Assembly: GCF_000178455.1 (NCBI RefSeq)
Contig: NZ_ADNU01000016.1
Coordinates: 62,001 to 126,000, forward strand
Direction of reading: 5' to 3'
Length of the DNA: 64,000 nt
Source: Brevibacterium mcbrellneri ATCC 49030
GTDB taxonomy: Bacteria > Actinomycetota > Actinomycetes > Actinomycetales > Brevibacteriaceae
Under the pieces are notes generated by a model, which saw nothing but the letters and a program-made list of their open reading frames with translations, made no database searches and was not told the DNA's origin. The position numbers and the translations under genes are program-made. Shown piece by piece: positions 20,139-30,502 of the stretch (its first letter is position 1; every line of letters starts with the position of its first letter).

Positions 20139-20863
20139 GGTTTTATCGGGATACGGGCATTGTGGTTGGCCACACCAAACTTGGTGAGGCCGACCTCATT
20201 GTCTCGATCCTGACCCGCGATCACGGCCTGGTCCGTGCTGTCGCCAAGGGAGTACGACGCACCAAAAGCCGTTTTGGCTCACGGCTCGACCTGTTCATGA
20301 TGGTCGACTTCCAAGCTCACATTGGACGCAACCTCGACATCGTCACGCAAGTAGAGCTCATCGAACCCTTTGGGCACGGGATCGTAGGCGACTACGACGT
20401 GTTCGCAGCTGCAGCTGCCATGGCCGAAACAGCGGCCAAACTGACCGAAAACGAACCCAATACGCGCGACCAGTACCTTTTGCTGTCAGCAGCCCTACGG
20501 TCGCTGTGCAACCGGGAACACCCACCTCGGCTAGCCCTCAACGCCTATCTGCTACGCGCTATGCGCACAGCCGGCTGGGAGCCTGGGCTGGACGCGTGCG
20601 TGAGCTGCGGGGCACCGGGGCCCCACCGCGCGTTCTCATTCAACAGCGGGGGAGTCGTGTGTGTGGCATGCCGGACTGCTGCCGACACCAATGCCGGGGA
20701 AGACGCTACCGTTCTTCTGCACAACCTGCTCAACGCGAACTGGGCCCAGGCTCATGTGGCACAAGCACACGCGGTCAATCGAGCGTCCCGTATTGTGTAT
20801 GACTACGTCCAGTGGCATTTGGAACGTCGCGTGAAATCCCTCAACCTTGTGGAGGTCCAATGA
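20135..20863 (+). CDS. recO: DNA repair protein RecO
   Basis: RecO helps load RecA on SSB-coated gaps with RecF and RecR. The 242-residue protein starts with an OB-fold ([20 protein letters not shown]) and carries a four-cysteine zinc motif (CVSCG ... CVACR) at about residues 150-176. The GTG overlaps the leuA stop by 4 nt, and the next gene overlaps in turn, so leuA-recO-uppS form one transcription unit. recO-uppS is a common actinobacterial pair. Confidence 0.95.
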   Translation: MRFYRDTGIVVGHTKLGEADLIVSILTRDHGLVRAVAKGVRRTKSRFGSRLDLFMMVDFQAHIGRNLDIVTQVELIEPFGHGIVGDYDVFAAAAAMAETAAKLTENEPNTRDQYLLLSAALRSLCNREHPPRLALNAYLLRAMRTAGWEPGLDACVSCGAPGPHRAFSFNSGGVVCVACRTAADTNAGEDATVLLHNLLNANWAQAHVAQAHAVNRASRIVYDYVQWHLERRVKSLNLVEVQ

Positions 20864-21636
20864 GCCAAGCGATTCCGCGCCACCCTAGCGGAGCAACCCC
20901 ACCGGACATCCCGCAACACATCCTTCCCACGCACGTCGCAGTGGTGATGGACGGAAACGGTCGTTGGGCGAACGAACGCGGTCTTCCGCGAACCGAAGGC
21001 CACAAGGCAGGCGAAGCGTCGCTGCTCGACGTGATTTATGGGGCCATGGAAATCGGCGTGAAGTATCTGAGTGCCTACGCTTTTTCCACCGAAAACTGGA
21101 AGCGCTCCCCAGAAGAAGTTCGCTTCCTCATGGGTTTTAACCGCGATGTGATCCGCAGACGTAAAGAAGAACTCCACGCCGCCGGGGTGCGCATCGTGTG
21201 GGCGGGACGACGTGGTCGCCTCTGGCGTTCGGTGATTAAAGAACTGGAAGACGCGCAAGAACTCACTAAGAACAACACGGCACTTACACTTCAGTTCTGT
21301 GTCAACTACGGTGGGCGAGCTGAGCTGGTCGACGCCATGAATGCTGCGGTCGAAGATGCGGTTGCGGGCAGGATCAAGCCCGGGAAGCTCACGGAACGGA
21401 GTCTGCACAGCAGGCTCTACAACCCCGACATTCCTGACGTCGACCTGTTTCTGAGGTCATCGGGGGAGCAACGCACCTCGAATTTCCTCCTGTGGCAGTC
21501 CGCGTATGCGGAAATGGTGTTCCAAAACGTGCTGTGGCCCGACGTCGACCGGCGGACCCTGTGGGACGCGATCCTCGAGTACGCTCAGCGTGACCGGCGT
21601 TTCGGCGGGGCCGTGGATAAGCCCCAGAACACTTAA
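20860..21636 (+). CDS. uppS: cis-prenyl (polyprenyl) diphosphate synthase
   Basis: The enzyme extends prenyl diphosphate by cis additions of IPP to make the lipid carrier for cell-wall synthesis. The 258 residues contain [13 protein letters not shown] (catalytic Asp) near residue 27, [12 protein letters not shown], and [15 protein letters not shown] near the end. ATG 20860 overlaps the recO stop and has GGAGG 5 nt upstream. Product chain length (decaprenyl or undecaprenyl) cannot be read from sequence. The stop TAA overlaps the stop of the convergent ABC gene on a shared TTAA. Confidence 0.95.
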   Translation: MSQAIPRHPSGATPPDIPQHILPTHVAVVMDGNGRWANERGLPRTEGHKAGEASLLDVIYGAMEIGVKYLSAYAFSTENWKRSPEEVRFLMGFNRDVIRRRKEELHAAGVRIVWAGRRGRLWRSVIKELEDAQELTKNNTALTLQFCVNYGGRAELVDAMNAAVEDAVAGRIKPGKLTERSLHSRLYNPDIPDVDLFLRSSGEQRTSNFLLWQSAYAEMVFQNVLWPDVDRRTLWDAILEYAQRDRRFGGAVDKPQNT

Positions 21637-23378
21637 GCAAGGGTGTCCCTCCACGCGCTGTGGAGCTGCGAGAACCGCCCGCGGGCGTGAATGAGCTCAT
21701 CGGTTGTACCGTCCTCAACCACCCGACCGGCGTCGATGACCAAAACTCGGTCGGCTATCGCGACCGTGGAGAGACGGTGCGCGATGATGATCGCCGTGCG
21801 GTCAGCAAGAACCGATTCGAGCGCTTTTTGCACGAGCCGCTCTGTAGGAATGTCCAGATGCGCCGTGGCCTCATCCAGCACGATCACTCGCGGATCGGCC
21901 AGGAACACCCGCGCAAACGACACGAGTTGTCGTTGCCCAGAGCTTAACCGTCCACCGCGTTTCTTCACATCGGTGTTGTACCCGTCCGGAAGCCCAGCCA
22001 CATAGTCGTGCAGGCCCACAGCACGCGCGGCATCTTCCACCTCGGCGTCCGTGGCGTCCGGTTTACCCACTCGAATGTTGTCGGCAATCGATCCCGAAAA
22101 CAGGAACGACTCCTGCGTCACCATGACGATATTGCGGCGTAGTTCGGCATCGCTGATATCTCGTAAATCCACCCCGTCGACACTCACGACGCCCTCGCTG
22201 GGGTCATAAAACCGGGTGATGAGTTTGACCAAGGTGGACTTCCCCGCACCCGTCGCACCCACCAGGGCCACCGTCTGTCCCGCACCCACAGTGAGATCCA
22301 TACGAGGGAGAACGGTCGTTCCGTCGGCATACGCGAACTCCACACCGGTGAACTCAATCCGGCGTCCCGAGGTCGTCTCCGGCAGTTCCTTCTCCGAACC
22401 CGGTCGGGTGGTCACGGTGGGGGACACAGCAAGGACCGCGGCGATCTTTTCCAACGCAGCCTTGGCCGACTGGTACAGGTTAACGTTTTGGACTAGCTCA
22501 TCTAGCGGCCCGTAAAAACGGCGAAGAGACATGAGAAACGCGGTCAGAACACCCACCTCGGTGTGGCCATTTATCACCATGAACGCACCCACCAGAATCA
22601 CGGCGATCTGGCACACGTTGGTCACCAGGCGGGTGAGGCCCGAAAAGGCGGCCATAGCGCGCAGGGCGTGCGCATTGGCGTCTCGATAACCACTGTCTTC
22701 GGCAGTGAGCTTTGCCCGGCCCGCCGGTTGGCGCCTAAATGCCTGCACTGCCCGGATACCGCCCATGGTTTCGGTGAAGTGGCCGATCACTTGTGCAATT
22801 GCGGTGCGGGTGGCCCGGTATGCGGTCTGTTGTCTGCGCCCGGCCCACACGGTAATGCCCGCCAGTGGTACCAGCCCCACTAGCACAACGAGGGCGAGCG
22901 GGACGTTGAGGAACAGCAACATGATCGCAATCGCAACCATGTGGAGGACTGCGAACACCGTTTCGATGAGACCATACGAAAGGAATGTCTGCACAGATTC
23001 CATATCGGAGGTCTGGCGGGCGATCAGGCGGCCTGAGGTCGTCGATTCGTGATACGCAATATCGGCGCTTTGTACATGCCGGTACATACGCATGCGCAGG
23101 TTATACACGATTCGCTGGGCAATATAACCGGTGTAGCGGTTGCTCGCGAACGTTGCAATACCACCTGCCAGCGTCACGGTTAAGAAAATCCCGAGGTTGT
23201 TGATCAGGGGAGTGAAGTCACCGGCCTGCGCGTGGGGAAGGCCACTGTCGATCGCTCGGGCAATAAACACGGGACCAATTACGTTGGCCACGGTGGCACA
23301 CACCGTGAGCACGACGTCTAACGCGATCGCCCACTTTTGAGGGGCCACGAGTTGGCTGAGCAGGGTACGGGCGTTCAT
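21633..23378 (-). CDS. ABC exporter half-transporter with canonical catalytic Glu
   Basis: The 581-residue protein has six membrane segments in residues 1-310, then an ATPase domain: Walker [10 protein letters not shown] near 370, a signature loop LSSGQRQ (Ser for the usual first Gly), and Walker [13 protein letters not shown] with catalytic Glu. The partner gene overlaps by 4 nt upstream and has the reverse pattern (consensus LSGGQ but Asp at the catalytic position). Together they form a heterodimeric type IV exporter with one degenerate ATP site, the TM287/288 or BmrCD arrangement. The substrate is unknown; drugs or lipids are typical. Confidence 0.9.
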   Translation of the reverse strand: MNARTLLSQLVAPQKWAIALDVVLTVCATVANVIGPVFIARAIDSGLPHAQAGDFTPLINNLGIFLTVTLAGGIATFASNRYTGYIAQRIVYNLRMRMYRHVQSADIAYHESTTSGRLIARQTSDMESVQTFLSYGLIETVFAVLHMVAIAIMLLFLNVPLALVVLVGLVPLAGITVWAGRRQQTAYRATRTAIAQVIGHFTETMGGIRAVQAFRRQPAGRAKLTAEDSGYRDANAHALRAMAAFSGLTRLVTNVCQIAVILVGAFMVINGHTEVGVLTAFLMSLRRFYGPLDELVQNVNLYQSAKAALEKIAAVLAVSPTVTTRPGSEKELPETTSGRRIEFTGVEFAYADGTTVLPRMDLTVGAGQTVALVGATGAGKSTLVKLITRFYDPSEGVVSVDGVDLRDISDAELRRNIVMVTQESFLFSGSIADNIRVGKPDATDAEVEDAARAVGLHDYVAGLPDGYNTDVKKRGGRLSSGQRQLVSFARVFLADPRVIVLDEATAHLDIPTERLVQKALESVLADRTAIIIAHRLSTVAIADRVLVIDAGRVVEDGTTDELIHARGRFSQLHSAWRDTLA

Positions 23379-25120
23379 GCGTCACCTCCCATGAGGTCGC
23401 GGTACACGGCCGAGGTGGCCAACAGTTGTTCGTGCGTCCCTTCCGTTAGGATCGTCCCATCCACGAGGACGGCGACCCTGTCCGCAAGCGCTGCGGTAGA
23501 CGGTCGGTGAGCCACAATGATGGTGGTGGAATCAGGCAGGACTCGTGCAAGCCGCGTCTGCACCCGGTCTTCGGTGTCCACATCGACAGCCGAGAGCGGA
23601 TCGTCGAGAACAATAATGCGTGGACTTCCGATAATCGCGCGGGCCAGGGCAATGCGTTGACGCTGACCGCCGGAAAGCGACATTCCTTGTTCACCGACCT
23701 GTGTGTCAAGACCCTGGGGAAGCTCCCGCACAAAATCGGCGGCTTGGGTGATCTCCAAGGCGTCCCACACCTCGGCGTCGGAGGCATCCGGCTTCCCCAA
23801 TCGCACATTGTCAGCCACGGAGGCAGAGAAGAGGAGCGGATCTTCAAAGGACACCGATACCAGGCTGCGCAGGGTGTTGACCGGCATGTCCCGAATGTCG
23901 GTGTCGTCAATGAGAATGCGTCCCGAGGTGACATCGGCCAGACGGGGGACCATGGCAGCGAGCGCGGTCTTGCCCGAACCGGTCGCGCCCACGAGAGCCA
24001 CCGTGGTGCCGGGTTCAACATGGAGGTTGACGCCCGTGAGCAGATCCGTCGATGCGTCGTCAAAGCGGAAGCGGACGTTGTCGAACGTGAGTTCTCCACG
24101 CACATGCGGGACGTGAGGTTCGTCGTCGATGGCAGATGTGCCGGTGCCCGCGTGTGGGTCGGCAATGCTGACGGGGAGGTCCATGACCTCCCAATAGCGT
24201 GTGGCTGCGGTGACCGACATGAGAAAATCAGACAGTAAGAACCCGAAATTTTCGATGGGGATGCGCATCACCATGGTGGTAGTCACGGCAGCGACGACCT
24301 GGCCCACGGTAATCCACCCTTGAACCACGCCCCAGGTGCCCAACCCCACGATCACGATCTGGGCGAGCGCAGGGACGACGTTCATAACACTGAACAGCCA
24401 TGAGTCCAGTTTCGTTTTGTTGATTTCGCGCGAACGAACCGTGAGCGCGAGCGCTTTAAACCGCAACGTCATCCACGGGGAACGACCAAACGACCGGATG
24501 ACCCGCAAGCCGTGAATTGACTCTTCAACGGCGGTGGTCACTTCGCCCAGTGCGTCCTGCGCAGCCCGGGACGTGATCCGGTATTTGCGTTCGAATACCA
24601 CAATGACGATCACGGTGGGTACGGCCGCAACGAGCATGATGAGCCCAAACCACGGATTGATGACCGTGAGAATGATTTCGCCGGCGATGATCGCCAAGGG
24701 CGTACACACAAGAAACGGCAGACCGAACGCAAAGAAACGGCGCATTTGACTCATGTCGTTAACGGCGCGGGACAGCAACTGCCCGGACTCCCAGGCGTCG
24801 TGCGTCGACACTGGTACGTATTGCAAATGGTCGAACAGGCGATGCCGCCACGTGATCTCCCACTTCGACACAATCCCGGCAACGGCATGACGACGCACCC
24901 ACAGGGCAACGACCTCGGCAATGGACACGACCATTAAGAACGCGACCGGCCCCCATAGGCCCGCCACATCACCGTGGGCCACAGGACCGTCAATGATACG
25001 CCCAGTAATCACCGGCACCACCAGGGGTAGCGCGACGGCAACAAAGGCGAGAACGCAGACGAAAGTGTATATGCCTGCTCGCGCGCGAAGGTCGGGCCAA
25101 AAACGTGCGAGACTCTTCAT
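23375..25120 (-). CDS. ABC exporter half-transporter with degenerate catalytic site
   Basis: This is the partner of the previous gene, also 581 residues with an N-terminal six-helix domain and a C-terminal ATPase. Walker A is GATGSGKT near residue 370. The signature is consensus (SLSGGQRQR), but the Walker B end reads IVLDDPLSAVD, with Asp in place of the catalytic Glu. In asymmetric exporters that site binds but barely hydrolyses ATP. The gene follows a DEAD-box helicase gene by 12 nt in the same direction and may share its transcript. Confidence 0.9.
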   Translation of the reverse strand: MKSLARFWPDLRARAGIYTFVCVLAFVAVALPLVVPVITGRIIDGPVAHGDVAGLWGPVAFLMVVSIAEVVALWVRRHAVAGIVSKWEITWRHRLFDHLQYVPVSTHDAWESGQLLSRAVNDMSQMRRFFAFGLPFLVCTPLAIIAGEIILTVINPWFGLIMLVAAVPTVIVIVVFERKYRITSRAAQDALGEVTTAVEESIHGLRVIRSFGRSPWMTLRFKALALTVRSREINKTKLDSWLFSVMNVVPALAQIVIVGLGTWGVVQGWITVGQVVAAVTTTMVMRIPIENFGFLLSDFLMSVTAATRYWEVMDLPVSIADPHAGTGTSAIDDEPHVPHVRGELTFDNVRFRFDDASTDLLTGVNLHVEPGTTVALVGATGSGKTALAAMVPRLADVTSGRILIDDTDIRDMPVNTLRSLVSVSFEDPLLFSASVADNVRLGKPDASDAEVWDALEITQAADFVRELPQGLDTQVGEQGMSLSGGQRQRIALARAIIGSPRIIVLDDPLSAVDVDTEDRVQTRLARVLPDSTTIIVAHRPSTAALADRVAVLVDGTILTEGTHEQLLATSAVYRDLMGGDA

Positions 25121-25132
25121 GCGCGAATTCTC

Positions 25133-26893
25133 CTATTTTTTAAACTTCTTTCCGCCGAAGTTGTTCCCCTTACGGCCCCGGAACCCGTCCTTGCCAAACT
25201 TACGGCCTTCACCAGCGCCCTTGTCGTTGCTGCGCTTTTTGAACGGGCGGCCGGGACGACCTCGGTCCGGGCGGATATCGATGTGCCGACCCGCCACCTT
25301 GGTCTTGCTCAAACGCTTGAGAACGCTTGCATCAAGGTCCTGTGGAAGGTCGACCAGCGAGTGGTTCGAACGGATTGAAATATTACCGATTTGCTGAGAG
25401 CTGATTCCACCTTCGTTGGCGATCGCACCAACGATTGCGCCGGGGTTCACCTTGTCCATCCGGCCCACTGCCAAACGGTACGTGGTCATGCCGTCAGCCG
25501 TGCGCGCGCGTTCGTTGCGGCTGGCCCTAGCTTGTGGTTCGGGGAGAGGCTCCGCGGTCAGGGTTGCTCCGTCCAGCACGAGGCTCGCCAGGGCAGCCGC
25601 CACGTCTTCCGCTGGGACGTTGTGCGTGTTGACGTATTCCTCGATAACGGGACGCAGTTCGGACAGGTCTTGTGAGTTCAGCGTGTGCGAAATTCGATCC
25701 TGGAACTTTTGCGTGCGAGTGACCGTGAGTTCTTCTACCGTGGGCATCACCAGGGGCTCGACCTTCTGGCGCGTCGCCTTTTCGATGGCCTTGAGAAGGC
25801 GGTTTTCCCGAGGTGTCACAAACAGGATCGCTTCACCCGTGCGCCCGGCGCGGCCCGTGCGGCCAATCCGGTGTACGTACGATTCGGTGTCGTGCGGAAT
25901 GTCAAAGTTGACTACCAAGCTGATGCGCTCAACGTCGAGCCCGCGGGCAGCGACATCGGTGGCGACCAGAATGTCGATGGACCCGGAGCGCAGTGCTTCA
26001 ACCGTGCGTTCGCGGACGACCTGCGGAATATCACCGTTGATGGCTGCAGCGGAAAAACCGCGCGCTTTGAGTTTATCGGCCAGTTCTTCCGTTTCTTGTT
26101 TGGTGCGCACGAACATGATGATGCCGTCGTACTTTTCAACCTCGAGAATGCGGGTGAGGGCGTCGAGCTTGTGTGAGTGCATGACGGTGAGGTAGCGCTG
26201 ACGAATGTTCGCGCTGGTCGTAGTTTTGGCCTGGATGCGAACTTCGGCCGGGTCGTTGAGGTATTGACCGGTGATCCGGTGAATAGACGCGGGCATGGTT
26301 GCCGAAAACAGCGCCACCTGGCGGTCAGGGTTGGTCTTCGCGAAGATCTCTTCGATGTCCTCTTGGAATCCCATCTTGAGCATCTCGTCGGCTTCGTCGA
26401 GAACCAAATGTTCGACGTGGCTCAAATCAAGCGTTCCGCGCTTTATGTGGTCGATGACGCGGCCGGGTGTTCCCACGACCACGTGTGCGCCCCGCTTCAG
26501 ACCGGAGATCTGTGGAGTGTAGGACTGTCCACCGTAGATGGGGAGAACAGAAAAGTCGCCGAGGTGGGTGGCATAGCTGGTGAGAGCCTCGGCTACCTGG
26601 ATTGCGAGTTCGCGGGTAGGAGCAAGGATAAGCGCCAGTGGGCTTGTGGGGCGTTCGCGCCCCGCGATGCTACTTAAAAGTGGAAGAGCGAAAGCAGCGG
26701 TTTTACCCGTTCCGGTTTGTGCCAGCCCAATAACGTCGCGCCCTTGAAGAAGAAACGGAATGGTTTTGGCCTGGATGGGGGAAGGGGACTCATATCCCAG
26801 ATCGGCGACTGCTCGAGCGACACGTTCGTCGAGGTCAAAGTCGGAAAAACGAATGTCAGTGTTTTCGGAAGCCTGTTCAGTGGCATTACCCAT
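25133..26893 (-). CDS. deaD: DEAD-box ATP-dependent RNA helicase (DeaD/CsdA type)
   Basis: This protein of about 586 residues remodels RNA, typically during ribosome assembly and mRNA decay in the cold. Helicase motifs run in order: a Q motif before AQTGTGKT (motif I), PTRELA, GTPGR, DEAD, SAT, then RGLD and HRIGRTGR in the second RecA-like domain. A DbpA-type RNA-binding domain follows near residues 475-550, and the tail is basic and Gly/Lys-rich (RGRPGRPFKK to the end). I use ATG 26893 because the domain begins soon after; the ribosome site is only a weak AAGAAAGAG. Confidence 0.95.
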   Translation of the reverse strand: MGNATEQASENTDIRFSDFDLDERVARAVADLGYESPSPIQAKTIPFLLQGRDVIGLAQTGTGKTAAFALPLLSSIAGRERPTSPLALILAPTRELAIQVAEALTSYATHLGDFSVLPIYGGQSYTPQISGLKRGAHVVVGTPGRVIDHIKRGTLDLSHVEHLVLDEADEMLKMGFQEDIEEIFAKTNPDRQVALFSATMPASIHRITGQYLNDPAEVRIQAKTTTSANIRQRYLTVMHSHKLDALTRILEVEKYDGIIMFVRTKQETEELADKLKARGFSAAAINGDIPQVVRERTVEALRSGSIDILVATDVAARGLDVERISLVVNFDIPHDTESYVHRIGRTGRAGRTGEAILFVTPRENRLLKAIEKATRQKVEPLVMPTVEELTVTRTQKFQDRISHTLNSQDLSELRPVIEEYVNTHNVPAEDVAAALASLVLDGATLTAEPLPEPQARASRNERARTADGMTTYRLAVGRMDKVNPGAIVGAIANEGGISSQQIGNISIRSNHSLVDLPQDLDASVLKRLSKTKVAGRHIDIRPDRGRPGRPFKKRSNDKGAGEGRKFGKDGFRGRKGNNFGGKKFKK

Positions 26894-27136
26894 GGATATC
26901 TCTTTCTTGATTGAACACACTTGACCGCAGATGACTGTTTGGCGGTCTACCGAGGCTCGCGTGTGCAACCCGAAAGCACGAGGAGCCATGAGATGGTTTG
27001 GGTGCCTTTCAAGTGTACCCGTGCTTGAACGGGGCGAGTGTGAGCCCGGGTGTGATCTTGGGTACGCTTACTCACGTGCACGTGTGCACATTGGCCCGGC
27101 AGCCAGCCGGTTGCACCTAACTAAAAGGAGAGATTC

Positions 27137-28513
27137 GTGGCATCGACACTAGATTCCGTCATCACCCTGGCTAAACGACGTGGCTTCGTTTTTCAGGCCG
27201 GTGACATTTATGGCGGGTCTCGTTCGGCATGGGACTACGGCCCGCTGGGCGTGGAACTGAAAGAAAACATCAAGCGACTGTGGTGGCAAGAATTTGTCCG
27301 AGGTCGTGAAGACATGGTGGGGCTGGACTCGTCGATCATTCTTCCGCGTCAGGTGTGGGAAGCCTCTGGCCACGTCGAAACCTTCGTGGACCCTCTTGTG
27401 GAATCCCTGCACACGCACAAGCGTTACCGTGCTGACCACCTCATTGAAGCGTATGTCGCAAAGCACGGAAAAGAACCAGAAAACGGGTTGGCTGACATCA
27501 ACGACCCAGAAACAGGGCAACCGGGTAACTGGACCGAACCACAGCAGTTCTCGGGCTTGATGAAAACCTTCTTGGGCGCTGTTGACGACGGTCAAGGCCT
27601 GCACTACCTGCGCCCGGAAACAGCCCAGGGTATCTTCGTGAACTTCAACAACGTCGTCACGGCTGCCCGTCGTAAACCACCGTTTGGTATCGGCCAGGTG
27701 GGTAAGGCGTTCCGCAACGAAATCACTCCCGGAAACTTCATCTTCCGTACCCGCGAATTCGAGCAGATGGAGATCGAGTACTTCACCCACCCAGACGACG
27801 CGCAAAAATACTTCGACGAATGGGTCGACGCGTGCTGGAACTGGTTCGTGGACTTGGGCATCAACCCGGACAACATGCGCAAGTTCGATGTTCCAGCAGA
27901 TGAGCGCGCGCACTATTCGGACGCCACGATTGACCTGGAGTACAAGTTTGGTTTCCAGGGCAACCCGTGGGGAGAACTCATGGGTGTGGCAAACCGCACT
28001 GATTTCGACCTGTCCAACCACACGGAGGCTTCTGGGGCTAAACTCCAGTACTTCGACCAGGCGACCGGAGACAGGTACACGCCGTACGTCATCGAACCGT
28101 CCTTCGGTCTGACTCGTTCCATGATGGCGTTCCTTGTCGACGCATACAGCGAAGACGAAGCTCCCAACACAAAGGGCGGAACAGACAAGCGCATTGTGCT
28201 CAAACTCGACCCACGTTTGGCACCGGTCAAGGCTGCGGTTCTTCCATTGTCGCGCAACGAAAAACTGTCACCACAGGCACGCGCTTTGGCCGCGAACCTG
28301 CGCAAGCGTTGGAACATCGACTTCGACGACGCCGGTGCTATCGGTCGCCGTTACCGTCGCCAAGACGAGATCGGTACACCATTCTGCATCACGTTTGATT
28401 TCGACTCGCTTGACGACAACGCTGTCACGGTGCGCAAGCGTGACGACATGAGCCAGGAACGTATCGCTATCGACGACGTCGAAAACTACCTGGCGCAAGG
28501 CCTGGGGTGCTAG
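27137..28513 (+). CDS. glyS: glycyl-tRNA synthetase (homodimeric class II type)
   Basis: The 458-residue protein charges tRNA-Gly. It starts with the family motif [28 protein letters not shown]. Class II motif 2 lies around [27 protein letters not shown] and motif 3 around [18 protein letters not shown], with an anticodon-binding domain at the C-terminus. This is the alpha-2 form, not the alpha2-beta2 GlyQ/GlyS form. The GTG start has AAAGGAGAG 5-7 nt upstream. The upstream region 26894-27136 is the divergent promoter region with the helicase gene. Confidence 0.96.
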   Translation: MASTLDSVITLAKRRGFVFQAGDIYGGSRSAWDYGPLGVELKENIKRLWWQEFVRGREDMVGLDSSIILPRQVWEASGHVETFVDPLVESLHTHKRYRADHLIEAYVAKHGKEPENGLADINDPETGQPGNWTEPQQFSGLMKTFLGAVDDGQGLHYLRPETAQGIFVNFNNVVTAARRKPPFGIGQVGKAFRNEITPGNFIFRTREFEQMEIEYFTHPDDAQKYFDEWVDACWNWFVDLGINPDNMRKFDVPADERAHYSDATIDLEYKFGFQGNPWGELMGVANRTDFDLSNHTEASGAKLQYFDQATGDRYTPYVIEPSFGLTRSMMAFLVDAYSEDEAPNTKGGTDKRIVLKLDPRLAPVKAAVLPLSRNEKLSPQARALAANLRKRWNIDFDDAGAIGRRYRRQDEIGTPFCITFDFDSLDDNAVTVRKRDDMSQERIAIDDVENYLAQGLGC

Positions 28514-29646
28514 AGCGCTCAGAGCGCGTGCACGTCACTTCTCAGCATGAGCCCCGCGCGTCGCGGTACGTGTGGGCGCTCATGCTCGTAGCGCTCGCAC
28601 CGTTCGCGCTCCTGACAATTGTGGGCGTGATCGTGTACTGGCCCCATCACGTCGAGAGCACTGACGATCGTGATATTTATACGGTCACTGTCACCGCTGT
28701 TGACGCCGGTAAGTGCCAGGAAGCGGTCACGCCTGCCTGCGTGACGGTGAAGGCTGGGGACACAGTGGTGAAGCTTCCTCAAGAAGCGTCCATTCCCGAG
28801 GTGTCAGATACTCTGCGTGTTGTTGATGGGCAGACCGATGAAGAGGTGGTGTTCATCGACTACGACCGGCGCGTTCCTTTGGGTGTTCTAGGCGCGATCT
28901 ACGTCCTAGCGATTCTTGTGGTGGCAGGATTCAGAGGTGCCCGTGCGCTCATTGGTCTGAGTATCGCGATGGTGGTCATTGTTGGTTTCATGCTCCCCTC
29001 GATTCTGAGCGGTCACTCAGCGATCGGTGCGGGGCTGACATCATCGGCTGCCATTCTTTTTTCTGTCCTGTATCTGGCCCACGGATTAAGCGCTAGAACA
29101 ACTGTGGCGCTCATTGGGACGCTGGCCGGTGTCGCGATCTCTGGGGTTCTCGCGGTGATCTGGACACGTTGGGCGCACTTGGGTGGGCTCTATACAGACG
29201 AACTGTTCATTCTGAACACCTACTACGAACTTTCAGCATCCGACATCGTGATTTGTGGGGTGCTGATTTCCGGTATTGGCGTACTCAACGATGTTGCCAT
29301 CACGCAGGTTGCTACGGTGTGGGAGCTTGCACAAACTGCTCAAGTTTCCTCTGTGCGATCTCTTTTCCGCTCGGCCATGCGAATCGGAAGAGACCATATC
29401 GCTTCGACCGTCTATACCGTGGTTTTTGCTTTCGCAGGTAGTTCACTTGCGGTTCTTCTGGTGACTGTGACAAGTGGCGCCAATCTTTTCACGCAACTCA
29501 CTTTGGGCGAAATGTCGGCTCATGTCGTACTCACTCTTGTGACATCCATTGGGCTGGTGTGTGCCATTCCGCTTTCGACACTCATTGCTGCTTTTGTCGT
29601 CACGAGCGATGACGACGCGTCCCATCACTTGCGTGAAAACGCGTAG
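28507..29646 (+). CDS. YibE/F family multipass membrane protein
   Basis: The 379-residue protein has one N-terminal membrane segment (about residues 22-45), an extracytoplasmic beta-rich part with two Cys to about residue 125, then six or seven further helices. The pattern [28 protein letters not shown] and [20 protein letters not shown] is characteristic of the YibE/F family, whose function is unestablished. The start is uncertain: GTG 28507 overlaps the glyS stop by 7 nt, while GTG 28528 is an alternative; neither has a clear ribosome site. Confidence 0.8.
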   Translation: MLERSERVHVTSQHEPRASRYVWALMLVALAPFALLTIVGVIVYWPHHVESTDDRDIYTVTVTAVDAGKCQEAVTPACVTVKAGDTVVKLPQEASIPEVSDTLRVVDGQTDEEVVFIDYDRRVPLGVLGAIYVLAILVVAGFRGARALIGLSIAMVVIVGFMLPSILSGHSAIGAGLTSSAAILFSVLYLAHGLSARTTVALIGTLAGVAISGVLAVIWTRWAHLGGLYTDELFILNTYYELSASDIVICGVLISGIGVLNDVAITQVATVWELAQTAQVSSVRSLFRSAMRIGRDHIASTVYTVVFAFAGSSLAVLLVTVTSGANLFTQLTLGEMSAHVVLTLVTSIGLVCAIPLSTLIAAFVVTSDDDASHHLRENA

Positions 29647-29703
29647 TTAGGTCAAGAAACGGTTACAAAATGCGGTAATTGGCCACTGATCGGCAATCCG
29701 AAT

Positions 29704-29719
29704 TGTGACGTAGATCAAT
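29704..29719. promoter_or_regulatory. CRP/GlxR-like site candidate before gluA
   Basis: TGTGACGTAGATCAAT matches 8 of 10 defined positions of the CRP/GlxR consensus (TGTGA, six bases, TCACA). It lies 21 nt before the gluA start, so a bound protein would probably repress. GlxR is known to act on the glu operon of Corynebacterium glutamicum. Chance matches of this quality are not rare. Confidence 0.35.
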
Positions 29720-29739
29720 AAATCATTAGAGTTCACTTT

Positions 29740-30492
29740 ATGACCGATCAGACTTCAACTCCGCTTGTGGAGATTACGGGCGTGGAAAAGTACTACGGCG
29801 ACTTCCATGCCCTAAAAAATGTCAACCTCACTGTCGACAAGGGCGAGGTTGTTGTTGTGATTGGGCCGTCCGGTTCAGGTAAGTCCACGTTGTGCCGCAC
29901 CATTAACCGGTTGGAAACCATCTCCGAAGGTTCCATCTCGATTGATGGAAAAGACCTCCCGCAGGAAGGTGCTGAGCTAGCAGCCCTGCGGTCGGATGTG
30001 GGAATGGTATTCCAGTCATTCAATCTGTTCGCGCACATGACCATTTTGGAAAACGTCACGCTGGGCCCCATCAAGGTTCGCAAAATGTCGAAAAAGGACG
30101 CGGACGAACTTGCGATGCAACTGCTCAAGCGTGTTGGCGTGGATCACCAAGCTCAAAAGTACCCGGCACAGCTCTCTGGTGGTCAGCAACAGCGTGTGGC
30201 GATTGCCCGCTCGCTGGCGATGAAACCCAAACTTATGCTGTTTGATGAGCCCACCTCGGCCTTGGACCCAGAAATGATCAACGAAGTTCTGGACACCATG
30301 GTCAACCTGGCAAAAGAAGGTATGACCATGGTGGTCGTCACTCACGAAATGGGATTTGCTCGCAAAGCAGCAAACCGTGTGGTGTTCATGGCAGACGGCG
30401 AAATTGTTGAAGTCGCCGAACCAGAAGAGTTTTTTACCAACCCCCAATCGGATCGGGCAAAAGATTTCTTGTCTAAGATCCTGACTCACTGA
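29740..30492 (+). CDS. gluA: glutamate ABC transporter, ATP-binding subunit
   Basis: This 250-residue ATPase powers import of glutamate or a related polar amino acid. Walker A is GPSGSGKST near residue 42, the signature LSGGQQQR near 148, Walker B LMLFDEPTSALDPE near 167, and an H-loop VTHEMGFA follows. It is the first gene of gluABCD, in the same order as in Corynebacterium. The upstream 90 nt hold the only apparent promoter region of the operon. Confidence 0.94.
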   Translation: MTDQTSTPLVEITGVEKYYGDFHALKNVNLTVDKGEVVVVIGPSGSGKSTLCRTINRLETISEGSISIDGKDLPQEGAELAALRSDVGMVFQSFNLFAHMTILENVTLGPIKVRKMSKKDADELAMQLLKRVGVDHQAQKYPAQLSGGQQQRVAIARSLAMKPKLMLFDEPTSALDPEMINEVLDTMVNLAKEGMTMVVVTHEMGFARKAANRVVFMADGEIVEVAEPEEFFTNPQSDRAKDFLSKILTH

Positions 30493-30502
30493 GGAGAAAC
30501 CA

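Noticed and set aside
21633-21636. Overlapping stop codons of uppS and the convergent ABC gene
   Set aside because: A shared TTAA at a tight convergent junction is a common by-product of compact genomes.
27076-27089. GTGCAC-GT-GTGCAC inverted repeat before glyS as an operator
   Set aside because: Six-bp arms made of a self-palindromic hexamer arise easily, and no matching site or regulator was found.
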